This document shows, piece by piece, positions 1 through 8,484 of a DNA stretch of 64,000 bases; within the stretch, counting starts at the first letter, position 1, and each line of letters begins with the position of its first letter. The stretch is from Chitinophaga sp. (GTDB lineage Bacteria > Bacteroidota > Bacteroidia > Chitinophagales > Chitinophagaceae). The notes beneath the pieces are model-generated. The model was not told the DNA's origin, made no database searches, and saw nothing but the letters and a program-made list of their open reading frames with translations. The stretch is taken from contig NZ_JAFAIX010000001.1 of the NCBI RefSeq assembly GCF_019236475.1, forward strand, positions 30,251 through 94,250, written 5' to 3'. Position numbers and translations under genes: made by a program.

Positions 1-1802
1 TTACGCTGGTAATGTCGGCGGTATTCATTCCAGTGGCTTTCCTCTCCGGCCCAGTGGGTGTATTCTACCGCCAATTCTCGCTCACACTGGCTATTTCCAT
101 TGTGATCTCAGGGATCAATGCGGTAACGTTAACGCCTGCACTCTGTGCGATCATGCTGAAGCATAATCCAAATCAACCTGCCAAAAAAAGCCTACTGCAA
201 CGGTTCTTCGGAGGATTCAACAAAGGATATACCGCTACAGAAAATAAATATGCGGCACTGATTCGCAAAATCGCAGGCAGGAAAATAATTACGATAGGAT
301 GCCTAATCTTTTTCTTTGCTGCCACTTACGGCATCAGTGCGATCCTGCCTTCTGGCTTCATTCCTACGGAAGACCAAGGTATGATTTATGTGAATGTAAC
401 CACTCCTCCAGGCGCTACAGTGGAGCGTACAGAAGAAGTATTGGACCAAGTGCAGGCAATCGCGGCACAATCGAAAGAGGTGGAATCTGTATCTACGCTC
501 GCTGGTTATAGTCTGGTGAATGAAGTGGCAGGCGCTTCTTATGGCATGGGCATGGTGAACCTGAAACCATGGGACGATCGCAAAGCTTCTGTTCAAGATA
601 TCATCGCACGACTCCAATCCCAAACTGCCAATATCGGCGATGCCACCATTGAATTCTTCCCTCCTCCTACTGTTCCAGGTTTCGGCAACAGCTCTGGTTT
701 TGAACTGCGTATCCTGGATAAAACCGGTGCCGGCGATATCAAACAAACGGCAGATATCACAGAAAAATTCATTGCTGCCCTGAAGCAACGAAAAGAAATT
801 GGTAGTGCCTTCACCAGCTTCGACGCTAACTTCCCGCAATATATGATTCATGTGGATCAGGCCATGGCAGCCAAAAAGGGCGTTAGCATCGATAATGCCA
901 TGAGCAATCTGCAAACATTAATGGGTAGCTTTTATGCATCCAACTTCATCCGCTTCGGACAGATGTATAAAGTGATGGTGCAGGCAGATCCTCGCTATAG
1001 AACCAAACCGGAAGATCTACTGGCCCTACATGTAAAAAATGATCGCGGAGAAATGGTGTCTTATGCAGATTTCATCAAACTGGAACGGGTATACGGTCCT
1101 GAACAGTTGACACGCTATAACATGTACACGGCGGCGATGATTAATGGAGACGCGGCTCCGGGATATAGCAGTAGTCAAGCAATTGCAGCGGTGGAAGCGG
1201 TCGCGAAAAAAGAACTACCTCGTGGGTACAGTTACGAATGGAGTGGTATGACGAGAGAACAAATTCTCTCCGGTAACCAAGCGGTATATATCTTCCTCAT
1301 CTGTTTAGTTTTCGTATACCTCTTGCTGGCAGCGCAATACGAAAGCTTCTTACTACCACTACCAGTCATACTTTCCTTGCCTGCAGGTATTTTTGGCGCA
1401 TTCCTTTCGCTGAAATTATTAGGCCTGGAAAACAATATCTATGCACAGGTGGCCTTGGTTATGCTGATTGGTTTGTTGGGTAAGAATGCTATCCTCATCG
1501 TGGAATTCGCGATCCTGAAAAACAAACATGGCGCGGGCATCATGGATGCGGCTATCTCAGGAGCGGTATCCAGACTGCGTCCTATCCTCATGACATCTTT
1601 TGCATTTATTGCCGGATTGATCCCGCTGTGTATTGCTTCCGGCGCCGGCGCTATGGGTAACCGTTCTATCGGTACTGCGGCGGCTGGCGGTATGTTGATA
1701 GGAACCATTTTCGGCGTGCTTGTCATACCAGGACTCTACGTACTCTTTGCTTCCATGGTTCGGAAGAAAGAGGTCACTATAAATAATTATACCAATGAAT
1801 AA
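1..1802 (+). CDS. RND multidrug efflux permease, C-terminal part (AcrB/MexB type)
   Basis: This is the C-terminal ~600 residues of an inner-membrane proton-driven RND pump; the reading frame is open at base 3, so roughly the first 450 residues of a ~1050-residue protein lie outside the window. The visible part starts near the AcrB segment with the FYRQFS motif and TPALCA, passes through the second periplasmic porter/docking lobe, and ends with the last transmembrane bundle. GKNAILIVEFA, which carries the TM10 proton-relay lysine of the family, is present. The TM4 aspartate pair would lie outside the window. It overlaps the following outer-membrane factor gene by 8 bases, so the two are co-transcribed and presumably form one tripartite pump. 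Substrate cannot be told. Confidence 0.95.
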   Translation, partial: TLVMSAVFIPVAFLSGPVGVFYRQFSLTLAISIVISGINAVTLTPALCAIMLKHNPNQPAKKSLLQRFFGGFNKGYTATENKYAALIRKIAGRKIITIGCLIFFFAATYGISAILPSGFIPTEDQGMIYVNVTTPPGATVERTEEVLDQVQAIAAQSKEVESVSTLAGYSLVNEVAGASYGMGMVNLKPWDDRKASVQDIIARLQSQTANIGDATIEFFPPPTVPGFGNSSGFELRILDKTGAGDIKQTADITEKFIAALKQRKEIGSAFTSFDANFPQYMIHVDQAMAAKKGVSIDNAMSNLQTLMGSFYASNFIRFGQMYKVMVQADPRYRTKPEDLLALHVKNDRGEMVSYADFIKLERVYGPEQLTRYNMYTAAMINGDAAPGYSSSQAIAAVEAVAKKELPRGYSYEWSGMTREQILSGNQAVYIFLICLVFVYLLLAAQYESFLLPLPVILSLPAGIFGAFLSLKLLGLENNIYAQVALVMLIGLLGKNAILIVEFAILKNKHGAGIMDAAISGAVSRLRPILMTSFAFIAGLIPLCIASGAGAMGNRSIGTAAAGGMLIGTIFGVLVIPGLYVLFASMVRKKEVTINNYTNE

Positions 1803-3210
1803 ATTACATCAAGGCTTGCTAGTATTGGTTTTCGCGGTGAGCGCAGGCGCTTGCACGATACCAAAAAATCTGGAAACACCTCCGTCTATAGCAGTACCTG
1901 TAACGGTAACGGATACACTGGATCTTGCCAGTTTCACGCAAGTATTCCAGGATACGCATTTGAAATCGTTGATTGATACAGCCCTTGCTGCCAATTTCGA
2001 TTTGCTGGCAGCCGCACAACGCGTGCTAGCAGCGCAATCCCAATTACGCATCGCCAGGAATGCCTGGCTGCCAACGGTGAATGGCGTTATCAGCGCCAGT
2101 GCTGATAAATTTGGCGACTATACCATGAGTGGTGTGGGTAACTTCGATACTAACCTCTCCCCCAATATCGATAAGGATCAGCAAGTAGGTGTAAATCCTA
2201 CCCCGGAATTTTTCATCGGATTCCGCAGTAACTGGGAAATTGATTTGTGGGGAAAAATCAGGGCACAGAAAGACGCGGCGCTTTCGCGCTATCTCTCTTC
2301 CGCTGCTGGTAGGAAACTGCTCAGCACACAGGTAGTAGCGGGTGTAGCCACCCTGTATTACGATCTGGTAGCATTAGATAATGAACTCATCATCATTCGC
2401 CGTAACATCGGATTGCAGGAGGCGGCAGTCAATATGGTAAGTATACAGAAAGAGGGCGGTCGTGCCACAGAGTTGGCTGTTCAACAATTCAAGGCGCAGC
2501 TACTCAGTACCCGTGCACTGGAGAACAATATCAAACAACAGATCGCGGCCACAGAAAATCAACTGAACGCCTTACTCGGCCGATTGCCACAACCGGTACA
2601 ACGTACTGCGGATGCGGGTAGCGTCCTCCCTGCTACGCTGCATAAAGGTATCCCGGGCGATATGCTCTTGCATCGTCCGGATATCCAGCAAGCGGAATTA
2701 GACCTCGCTGCTACGAAGGCGGATGTACGGGCAGCCAGAGCGGCCTTCTTCCCATCGTTGACCATCACGCCATATACAGGATTTAACGCGTTTAAAGCCG
2801 GTTTGCTGTTCCAACCAGGGTCTATTGCTTGGGGCGCATTAGGCGAACTTACCACGCCTGTATTCAATCAAAAGCAATTGAAATCACAATACAATATATC
2901 ACAAGCCAATGCCATGACGGCATTTTACCGTTATCAGCAAACGATCGTAGATGGATACGCAGAAGTAGCTACGGTGATGAGTAAGGTGGAAAATGAACAG
3001 GCTGTCTGGCTACTAAAACAACAAGAAGTAACAACACTCCAAGAGGCCGTGTCTACCGCAAACCTGCTCTTTACTACCGGTTATGCCAATTACCTGGAGG
3101 TAATCACTGCGCAAAAAAGCGTACTGGAAGCGGAACTAGCCCTAGTCACCACCAGACGAAACGTTTACCAGGGAATGATTACGCTCTATCGTGCACTGGG
3201 AGGAAACTAA
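1795..3210 (+). CDS. RND efflux outer-membrane factor lipoprotein (OprM/NodT family)
   Basis: TolC-like outer-membrane channel of a tripartite efflux system. The N-terminus is a lipoprotein signal with lipobox SAGAC (Cys20), so the protein should be lipid-anchored. The 471-residue length and the two-fold repeated helical organisation fit the OprM/NodT family, including the conserved start of the second half (GDMLLHRPDIQQAE) and FPSLTI shortly after. The start codon lies inside the 3' end of the permease gene (8-base overlap), which implies translational coupling. No terminator follows directly; the next 300 bases are repeats. Function as efflux partner is secure, substrate unknown. Confidence 0.95.
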   Translation: MNKLHQGLLVLVFAVSAGACTIPKNLETPPSIAVPVTVTDTLDLASFTQVFQDTHLKSLIDTALAANFDLLAAAQRVLAAQSQLRIARNAWLPTVNGVISASADKFGDYTMSGVGNFDTNLSPNIDKDQQVGVNPTPEFFIGFRSNWEIDLWGKIRAQKDAALSRYLSSAAGRKLLSTQVVAGVATLYYDLVALDNELIIIRRNIGLQEAAVNMVSIQKEGGRATELAVQQFKAQLLSTRALENNIKQQIAATENQLNALLGRLPQPVQRTADAGSVLPATLHKGIPGDMLLHRPDIQQAELDLAATKADVRAARAAFFPSLTITPYTGFNAFKAGLLFQPGSIAWGALGELTTPVFNQKQLKSQYNISQANAMTAFYRYQQTIVDGYAEVATVMSKVENEQAVWLLKQQEVTTLQEAVSTANLLFTTGYANYLEVITAQKSVLEAELALVTTRRNVYQGMITLYRALGGN

Positions 3211-3220
3211 AAGCAAAACA

Positions 3221-3458
3221 CTCCTGCCTGTGGTCCCTGCCCAGCAGACTGGATCAAAAGTTTCTCATTGGGCAGTTAGCTAAAACCTCCTGCCTATGGT
3301 CCCTGCCCAGCAGGCAGGATCAGAAGATTCTCATTGGGCAGTTAGCTAAAACACTCCTGCCTGTCGTCCCTGCCCAGCAGGCTGGATCAGAAGATTCTCA
3401 TTGGGCAGTTAGCTAAAACCTCCTGCCTGTGGTCCCTGCCCGGCGGGCAGGGACCACA
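3221..3458. repeat. Tandem repeat array, 66-67 bp unit, about 3.5 copies
   Basis: Units begin with CTCCTGCCT at 3221, 3287, 3354 and 3420; the first three are 66, 67 and 66 bases and the fourth is cut short at the GC palindrome. Each unit runs CTCCTGCC..GGTCCCTGCCC..GGATCA..TCTCATTGGGCAGTTAGCTAAAAC. The junctions alternate between AAAACA-CTCC and AAAAC-CTCC, which suggests amplification as a ~133 bp dimer. Each unit can fold through its TCCTGCCTG and CAGGCAGGA parts. No open frame with coding character runs through it. It lies between the efflux operon end (3210) and the convergent esterase (3526). Confidence 0.9.
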
Positions 3459-3508
3459 AAAAATATACAAACCCGCAATTGACGTCTGCGACGTCAATTG
3501 CGGGTTTG
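3429..3508. repeat. Two-hairpin intergenic module, copy 1
   Basis: First hairpin: perfect 12 bp arms 3429-3440 and 3446-3457 around CGGCG (core CCTGCC-CGGCG-GGCAGG). Second hairpin: perfect 19 bp arms 3468-3486 and 3490-3508, with loop TGC and tip GACGTC-TGC-GACGTC. It sits between convergent genes and may end transcription from either side, but the T-run after it is weak. Similar modules occur at 9453, 28717 and 56408. Confidence 0.8.
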
Positions 3509-3525
3509 ATGTTTATGTAGGCAGA

Positions 3526-4323
3526 CTACTTCTGCTTATGACTAAACAACCACTCTAACACTCCCGGCTGCACGAAAACATTATCCCAACTATTATGTCC
3601 TACACCTTCATATTCTGTGTATTTATATTCCGCGCCTAAACTTTTCAGTTTCTCTACATAAAGGCGGGATGCGATCACAGGCACTACCGGATCTGCTCCG
3701 CCATGGAAAATCCATACCGGCACTTTTTTAGCGAAATTCACCGCAGCATCTACATTACCAGCACCACAGATTGGGAAGGCAGCAGCAAACATTTGCGGAT
3801 ACTTGGTAATCATATAGAACGTTCCCATACCTCCTAGCGAAAGTCCGCCGATATACACTCTTTTTGTATCTATTTTACCGGTAGCGATCAGTGAATCCAA
3901 TAATGGCTTCAGCAAGGCAGTCGGTTTGGTAGGCTGACCATCTATAGGAAAATCGAAGATCATTCGTTTTAATGTCGAATCATACTTGGGCTTCATGGGC
4001 GCCCAGGTTTCGTTCACAGGGCATTGCGGGAAGATAACATATGCCGGAAATGCCTCACGGAGACTATCATTCGACAGCCATTTACCACCATGCTTCAACT
4101 GGGCTTTATTATCATTGCCTCTTTCTCCGGCGCCATGCAGGAAAATGATCAGTGGATATTTTTTCTGAATATCATGGTGCAGCGGCGTCATCATGCGGTA
4201 ACGGAGGGTATCACCCTGACGGATATACGATTCGTAACTAAATACCGAATCAGGCGTCTGAGCCCTTGTCTGTATGGCAAATACAGATAGTAGCAGACAG
4301 CATACTATTTTGAGGTAGCGCAT
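3526..4323 (-). CDS. Secreted alpha/beta-hydrolase esterase, copy 1
   Basis: Putative periplasmic or secreted carboxylesterase of the phospholipase/carboxylesterase (Abhydrolase_2, LpqC-like) type, 265 residues. A signal peptide covers about residues 1-22 (cut after TRA, before Q). HGAGERG near residue 63 looks like the oxyanion region; the nucleophile is Ser162 in GLSLGG, the acid Asp211 in HGGADP and the base His243 in GVGHNSW. The ATG at 4323 is preferred over an upstream in-frame TTG because the signal peptide starts there. It is about 85% identical by eye (roughly 40 differences in 265) to the next gene, with which it forms a tandem duplication. Substrate unknown. Confidence 0.9.
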   Translation of the reverse strand: MRYLKIVCCLLLSVFAIQTRAQTPDSVFSYESYIRQGDTLRYRMMTPLHHDIQKKYPLIIFLHGAGERGNDNKAQLKHGGKWLSNDSLREAFPAYVIFPQCPVNETWAPMKPKYDSTLKRMIFDFPIDGQPTKPTALLKPLLDSLIATGKIDTKRVYIGGLSLGGMGTFYMITKYPQMFAAAFPICGAGNVDAAVNFAKKVPVWIFHGGADPVVPVIASRLYVEKLKSLGAEYKYTEYEGVGHNSWDNVFVQPGVLEWLFSHKQK

Positions 4324-4454
4324 AAGTGTGGATATTTCTACCAATATACTACCGCGATTGCGTTATAGCAAGCACTAATATTTAAGCATAAATGCAAAGA
4401 GGTATCAAAACGTAGATCTTTGGGCAATAGTCCACCGCGCGAAGCACGGAACCA

Positions 4455-5252
4455 CTACCGCTGCTTGTGACTGAACAGCCACTCTAACAGACCCGGCTGT
4501 ACGAAAACATTCTCCCAACTATCATGTTTTACGCCTTCATACTCTGTGTACTTATATTCCGCCCCTAAACTTTTCAGTTGCTCTACATAGTCGCGGGATG
4601 CAGTAACGGGAACTATCGGATCTGCTCCGCCATGAAAAATCCATACAGGCACCTTATGTGCGAATTTACCAGCCGTATGCACATTACCTCCACCACAAAT
4701 CGGGAACGCAGCAGCAAACATTTCCGGATAGTTCGTAATCATATAAAATGTTCCCATTCCTCCTAAAGACAGTCCCCCGAGATACACTCTTTTGGTATCT
4801 ATTTTACCGGTAGCGTACAGTGAATCCAACAATGATTTCAATAATGCAGTTGGTTTGGTAGGCTGACCATCTATCGGAAAATCGAAGTTGTACTTTTTAG
4901 CAATGGAATCATAGGTAACTTTCATTGGTGCCCAGGTTTCGGGCACAGGGAGTTGCGGGAAGATGACATATGCCGGGAAAGCCTCACGGAGACTATCATT
5001 CGCCAACCATTTACCGCCATGCTTTAATTGGGCTTTATTATCACTACCTCTTTCGCCTACGCCATGCAGAAAAATGATGAGTGGATATTTTTTATGATGA
5101 TTAAGGTGCAAGGGCGTCATCATCCGGTAACGGAGGGTATCACCATGATGGATATACGTTTCGTAACTGTATACCGAATCAGGCGTCTGGGCCCTTGTCT
5201 GTATGGCAAATACAGATAGTAGCAGACAGCATACTATTTTGAGGTAGCGCAT
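4455..5252 (-). CDS. Secreted alpha/beta-hydrolase esterase, copy 2
   Basis: Paralogue of the preceding esterase, same length (265 residues) and an identical signal peptide. All catalytic positions are kept: Ser in GLSLGG, Asp in HGGADP, His in GVKHDSW. Differences cluster in the segment before the nucleophile (residues ~110-122, MKVTYDSIAKKYN against MKPKYDSTLKRMI) and near residues 190-200, both plausible substrate-lid or surface regions. Start chosen at the ATG that opens the signal peptide; an in-frame TTG lies 7 codons upstream. It ends 110 bases before the upstream edge of copy 1 and follows the methyltransferase gene by 51 bases on the same strand. Both copies look functional, so divergence of specificity is possible (inference). 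Confidence 0.9.
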   Translation of the reverse strand: MRYLKIVCCLLLSVFAIQTRAQTPDSVYSYETYIHHGDTLRYRMMTPLHLNHHKKYPLIIFLHGVGERGSDNKAQLKHGGKWLANDSLREAFPAYVIFPQLPVPETWAPMKVTYDSIAKKYNFDFPIDGQPTKPTALLKSLLDSLYATGKIDTKRVYLGGLSLGGMGTFYMITNYPEMFAAAFPICGGGNVHTAGKFAHKVPVWIFHGGADPIVPVTASRDYVEQLKSLGAEYKYTEYEGVKHDSWENVFVQPGLLEWLFSHKQR

Positions 5253-5303
5253 AAGTGTAGATATTTCTACCAATTTAATACCTCAAACGCGTTATCGCAA
5301 GTA

Positions 5304-6101
5304 TTAATATTTGAGCGTAAAATGCTGCTTCACTTTGAAGTCTTTGCGGAAAAATACCAACCCGATAAAAAACAAGTCTATGGTATAAGTTACCTGTTCT
5401 GACTGCATAATCCGATGCCATACCTCTTCCATATCTGGGGTCCAGTGGATATCATCGAAGATCAGCACCGTATCGTTGTGTACATAGGGCAGGGCTTCTT
5501 GGAAATAGTTCCAGGTGGGTTCCTTCCTGTGATTACCATCGATGTACATCCAGTCCAGACGCGGTATTTGCTGGAGTAGTTTCGGCAATTCCGTATCGAA
5601 ATTCCCGATACGTTGTTCTATATTTTTGATACCGAGGGAGTCAAAATTAGAGCGGGCTTTGGCGGCTATATTAGGACAGCCTTCTATCGTGTATACGGTG
5701 GCGTTAGGGTTTGCTTTTGCCATGTAGGCAGACGACATTCCCATGGAAGTCCCTAGTTCCACCAGGTATTGGGGTTGTAGGTACTGAATCAACCGGTAGA
5801 ACAACTGGCCAAATTTAGGCTGTTTGGCAGCGTAGCGGGTAATATCCCGAACACGCCTGTCGTTACCGCCAGAAACAATGGAACCAGCGCCCAGGTCTGT
5901 AACCTGGATGGTTTCCTCGCTACGCAGCAACTGCTGGCGCAACAGTTCTATCTCACGAAAAGCAGGTTGCTGTTTTTTATCCCGCAGTACCTCCTCAATA
6001 AGAGAAAATACAAATGGGGAATGTACATCATGCCGGTTTCCTGCTGTGAAATAGTATTTCAGGTATTTACCTGCTACCGAAAACTGTTGCGCTAAACTCA
6101 C
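5304..6101 (-). CDS. Class I SAM-dependent methyltransferase (O-methyltransferase-like)
   Basis: 265-residue cytoplasmic methyltransferase of a family common in Bacteroidota. The N-terminal segment with HSPFVFSLIEEV precedes a Rossmann domain: motif I is VELGTSMGMSS, the acidic SAM-ribose residue follows in VYTIEG, and YIDGNHR and LIFDDIHW resemble the catechol-O-methyltransferase-type metal and substrate site. The reading frame opens with GTG at 6101, 17 bases after the glycosyltransferase stop, so the two are probably one transcript. Substrate unknown. Its last codons are duplicated at 4375-4395. Confidence 0.85.
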   Translation of the reverse strand: MSLAQQFSVAGKYLKYYFTAGNRHDVHSPFVFSLIEEVLRDKKQQPAFREIELLRQQLLRSEETIQVTDLGAGSIVSGGNDRRVRDITRYAAKQPKFGQLFYRLIQYLQPQYLVELGTSMGMSSAYMAKANPNATVYTIEGCPNIAAKARSNFDSLGIKNIEQRIGNFDTELPKLLQQIPRLDWMYIDGNHRKEPTWNYFQEALPYVHNDTVLIFDDIHWTPDMEEVWHRIMQSEQVTYTIDLFFIGLVFFRKDFKVKQHFTLKY

Positions 6102-6118
6102 TGACTCAGTTAATTATG

Positions 6119-6856
6119 TTAATAAATTTTGCCTTTGATAATACCCCATTTATGCAAGCGATGCTGGAGGGATACTCTCAGTACACCCAGGCCATAAATG
6201 GCGCTTCTTTTGAAATTGATGCTGCTGGCCTCATCAAAATACTTGGTAGGACAGGTGATTTCAGCAATCTCATAGCCTTTCATGAAGATCTGTGATACCA
6301 TTTCATTATCGAACACAAAATCGTCATTATCAGCCATATAGTTGATATTCCGCAGTACCTCTCCGGAAAAAGTACGATAACCAGTATGATACTCGCTCAA
6401 CTTCTGACCAATCAGAATATTCTGTGTCAGCGTCAGCATACGGTTAAAAATGTATTTATAAGCAGGCATACCACCTTTAAGCGCGCCTTTACCCAAAATA
6501 CGACTACCGAAAACCACTGGATATACATCATTAGCAATGATACTGCACATAGCAGTAATCAGCTTAGGCGTATACTGATAATCCGGATGCAACATCACTA
6601 CGATATCTCCACCCAGCTCCAACGCCTTATTATAGCAGGATTTCTGGTTGCCTCCATAACCTTTGTTTTTATCGTGTCGAACAATATGTTTAATACCCAG
6701 TTGTTGTCCAACAGCGATCGTATCGTCCTTGCTGCAGTCATCCACCAGTACTACTTCATCAACGATATCAAAAGGGATCTCCCTATATGTCTTTTCCAAT
6801 GTAAGTGCCGCGTTATACGCTGGCAACACTACTACTACCTTTTTTTGATTCAACAT
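6119..6856 (-). CDS. Family 2 glycosyltransferase (polyprenyl-phosphate sugar synthase-like)
   Basis: GT-A-fold transferase of 245 residues, similar to DPM1/DPG-synthase-type enzymes that load a sugar onto a polyprenyl phosphate. VVVLPAYNAALTL binds the nucleotide, VVLVDDCSKDDT follows, and HPDYQY stands where the family has its DXD-like metal site. There is no clear membrane helix in the C-terminal part. The start is set at 6856 because a good promoter (TACCTTTG at 6888-6895 on the minus strand, TTTG at 6914-6917) lies upstream of it, while the longer frame starting at 6916 would begin inside the promoter. First gene of a probable operon with the methyltransferase. Confidence 0.88.
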   Translation of the reverse strand: MLNQKKVVVVLPAYNAALTLEKTYREIPFDIVDEVVLVDDCSKDDTIAVGQQLGIKHIVRHDKNKGYGGNQKSCYNKALELGGDIVVMLHPDYQYTPKLITAMCSIIANDVYPVVFGSRILGKGALKGGMPAYKYIFNRMLTLTQNILIGQKLSEYHTGYRTFSGEVLRNINYMADNDDFVFDNEMVSQIFMKGYEIAEITCPTKYFDEASSINFKRSAIYGLGVLRVSLQHRLHKWGIIKGKIY

Positions 6857-6887
6857 GAATGCAGATACAATTTGTAGGTTCAGTGTG

Positions 6888-6917
6888 CAAAGGTAACTTA
6901 CCTGACGATAATTCAAA
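6888..6917 (-). promoter_or_regulatory. Bacteroidota-type promoter for the GT2 gene
   Basis: Minus-strand TTTG (6914-6917), 18 bp, TACCTTTG (6888-6895): both elements of the Bacteroidota primary-sigma promoter with correct spacing, about 31 bases before the chosen start. Confidence 0.6.
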
Positions 6918-6970
6918 ATATAAAACCAATACCATCCATCATGATTTAATTTTAACTGTTATTTATTATT

Positions 6971-6978
6971 TATCTTTG
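6971..6978 (+). promoter_or_regulatory. -7 promoter element TATCTTTG
   Basis: Matches TAnnTTTG, 59 bases before the first ATG of the gene at 7038. No clear TTTG at the -33 position. Confidence 0.45.
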
Positions 6979-7037
6979 TTCCTTACATTTTTGGCATCAT
7001 ATTTTCTCAAATTTTTGTTAACAAAAAGCAAAAACGC

Positions 7038-8366
7038 ATGTTAAATCAACTACCAACGGGAATCCAACGTAACCACAGCGTTTCTCTCAAACGCAGCGTA
7101 GCATTGCCGTTAGTATATCTGGCTGAAAAACTTACTGTGAAAAATTGGATGAAACTAGTACCCGTATTCGTTGTCTTGCTGCTTTCTCTGAACGCCATGG
7201 CGCAGGAACCGGAGTTAAAATCTACTGTATCTCCTACCATTAAGACCCAGGATACTACTATCCGGCACATTATTGAGGAATTACAGCGTATTACAGACAG
7301 CGACAAACAGAACTCAAATTATATTCAGGCCCTCCTCCAGGGTAAAGAATTGGATAATATCAGTAAATATGAACTGATTAAATCCAATATCATCAATGCC
7401 AGCGAAACTTATTACCTGCTGAACAAAAAGATCATTGACCTGAAATCACGTACCACCACCAACAATCTGGACGTGTTCATCACGTCCCTGAACAACCCGG
7501 AAAGTAAGGCCCTTGGCTTCTCGCTGAGCGACCGTATCGTGGATCTGGTGGAAAAAATCATTCTGAAAAACAAATCGGAAAAAGGGGATAAAAACAGTAA
7601 AATCGTAGAATCCACCAAATCTATCATCAACAGTCCCATTTTCCAGAGCTTTACCAGTCTGACGCCGCCCCTGGCCATCGCCAACTCGGTAATGAACTTC
7701 CTGCACAGCGTGAGCGTGAATAACAAACAGATTAACCAGAAATCCTTACAGGACTTCGAAAAAGAACTGAATAAATACGTAGTGTACTATACTGCTCTCA
7801 ATGATGCTAACCAGAAGTTCGAATATGGACTGAACTTCAATAAGGATCAATTGGGCCTCCTCCAGGAAAATCTGTTCGATCACCTGTCATTCACCGCTAC
7901 CAGCCTGAAATTCCCTCCTCCTCAGAAAGGAAATCAGTCGCTGAGCGCTACCATGAATGATTACTTCTTCGACTTCAAAAAAGAAAAAGTGATCGACTTC
8001 TTCAATCAGTTGGAAAATAAATATACCGGCAAAAACAAACGTATCGACTACGAATCCCTGCTGAGAGAAAATCCAAACCTGAAAGAAGTAAACAACCAAT
8101 TGGAAGACCTGGTTCTACAAACAAAACGTTTCGAAAACCTGTACAATGAGTACTTCACCCTGCTGGATTCTTATTATAGCAAAGTAAACAACGGGCTGAA
8201 AATCGCACAGGACAATGGTCTTGCTGAAAAGAGCGTCATCGATAACAAACAAGCAGAATTCAGATCACTGAAAACAGAAGCCGTACAAGAAATCCAGGCC
8301 TCTATCAATATCAGGGAACTGTATCAAAACACCGAAAAAATTAAATACCGCTACAGAATATTCTAA
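7038..8366 (+). CDS. Secreted protein of unknown function, mostly helical
   Basis: I do not recognise a family. The protein has 442 residues from the first ATG. A signal peptide (KLVPVFVVLLLSLNAMAQ) starts at an internal Met, codon 38 (7149), so the true start may be 7149 with a ~164 base leader; with 7038 the signal would sit behind a 37-residue basic extension. The mature part is rich in Lys, Asn, Glu and Leu and predicted largely helical, with likely coiled-coil stretches (about 70-130 and 330-430). A moderately hydrophobic segment lies around residues 200-225 (IINSPIFQSFTSLTPPLAIA). No catalytic motif is visible. Monocistronic, between its own promoter and a strong terminator. Confidence 0.75.
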   Translation: MLNQLPTGIQRNHSVSLKRSVALPLVYLAEKLTVKNWMKLVPVFVVLLLSLNAMAQEPELKSTVSPTIKTQDTTIRHIIEELQRITDSDKQNSNYIQALLQGKELDNISKYELIKSNIINASETYYLLNKKIIDLKSRTTTNNLDVFITSLNNPESKALGFSLSDRIVDLVEKIILKNKSEKGDKNSKIVESTKSIINSPIFQSFTSLTPPLAIANSVMNFLHSVSVNNKQINQKSLQDFEKELNKYVVYYTALNDANQKFEYGLNFNKDQLGLLQENLFDHLSFTATSLKFPPPQKGNQSLSATMNDYFFDFKKEKVIDFFNQLENKYTGKNKRIDYESLLRENPNLKEVNNQLEDLVLQTKRFENLYNEYFTLLDSYYSKVNNGLKIAQDNGLAEKSVIDNKQAEFRSLKTEAVQEIQASINIRELYQNTEKIKYRYRIF

Positions 8367-8388
8367 GCGGAGTCCCAACTATATAGGC

Positions 8389-8434
8389 ATTGGGGATTTG
8401 AGGATTAAAACATCCTCAAATCCCCAATTTCTTT
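8389..8434 (+). terminator. Rho-independent terminator after the secreted protein gene
   Basis: Perfect 17 bp arms 8389-8405 and 8412-8428 (ATTGGGGATTTGAGGAT and its complement) followed by TTCTTTTT. Confidence 0.75.
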
Positions 8435-8484
8435 TTCAGGTTATATAGATTTTATCAATAACTTTACATCCTCAAAGCAAGGAA

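Larger units (their letters stand above)
3526..5306. repeat. 929 bp tandem duplication carrying the esterase gene
   Basis: The two esterase genes are offset by exactly 929 bases at both ends. The homology continues past their starts: 4375-4395 matches the 3' end of the methyltransferase gene at 5304-5324, again offset by 929. Read on the minus strand, 4375-4395 still encodes A-F-M-L-K-Y-stop, against H-F-T-L-K-Y-stop in the intact gene. The duplicated segment therefore included the methyltransferase tail, and copy 1 keeps its vestige. Confidence 0.85.

Noticed and set aside
3221..3458. CRISPR array
   Set aside because: The whole unit is repeated, with no unique spacers, the unit is 66-67 bp with near-identical sequence, and no cas genes are near.
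6857..6916. N-terminal extension of the GT2 protein
   Set aside because: The segment contains the promoter elements of the gene, and the conserved GT2 beginning follows the Met at 6856.
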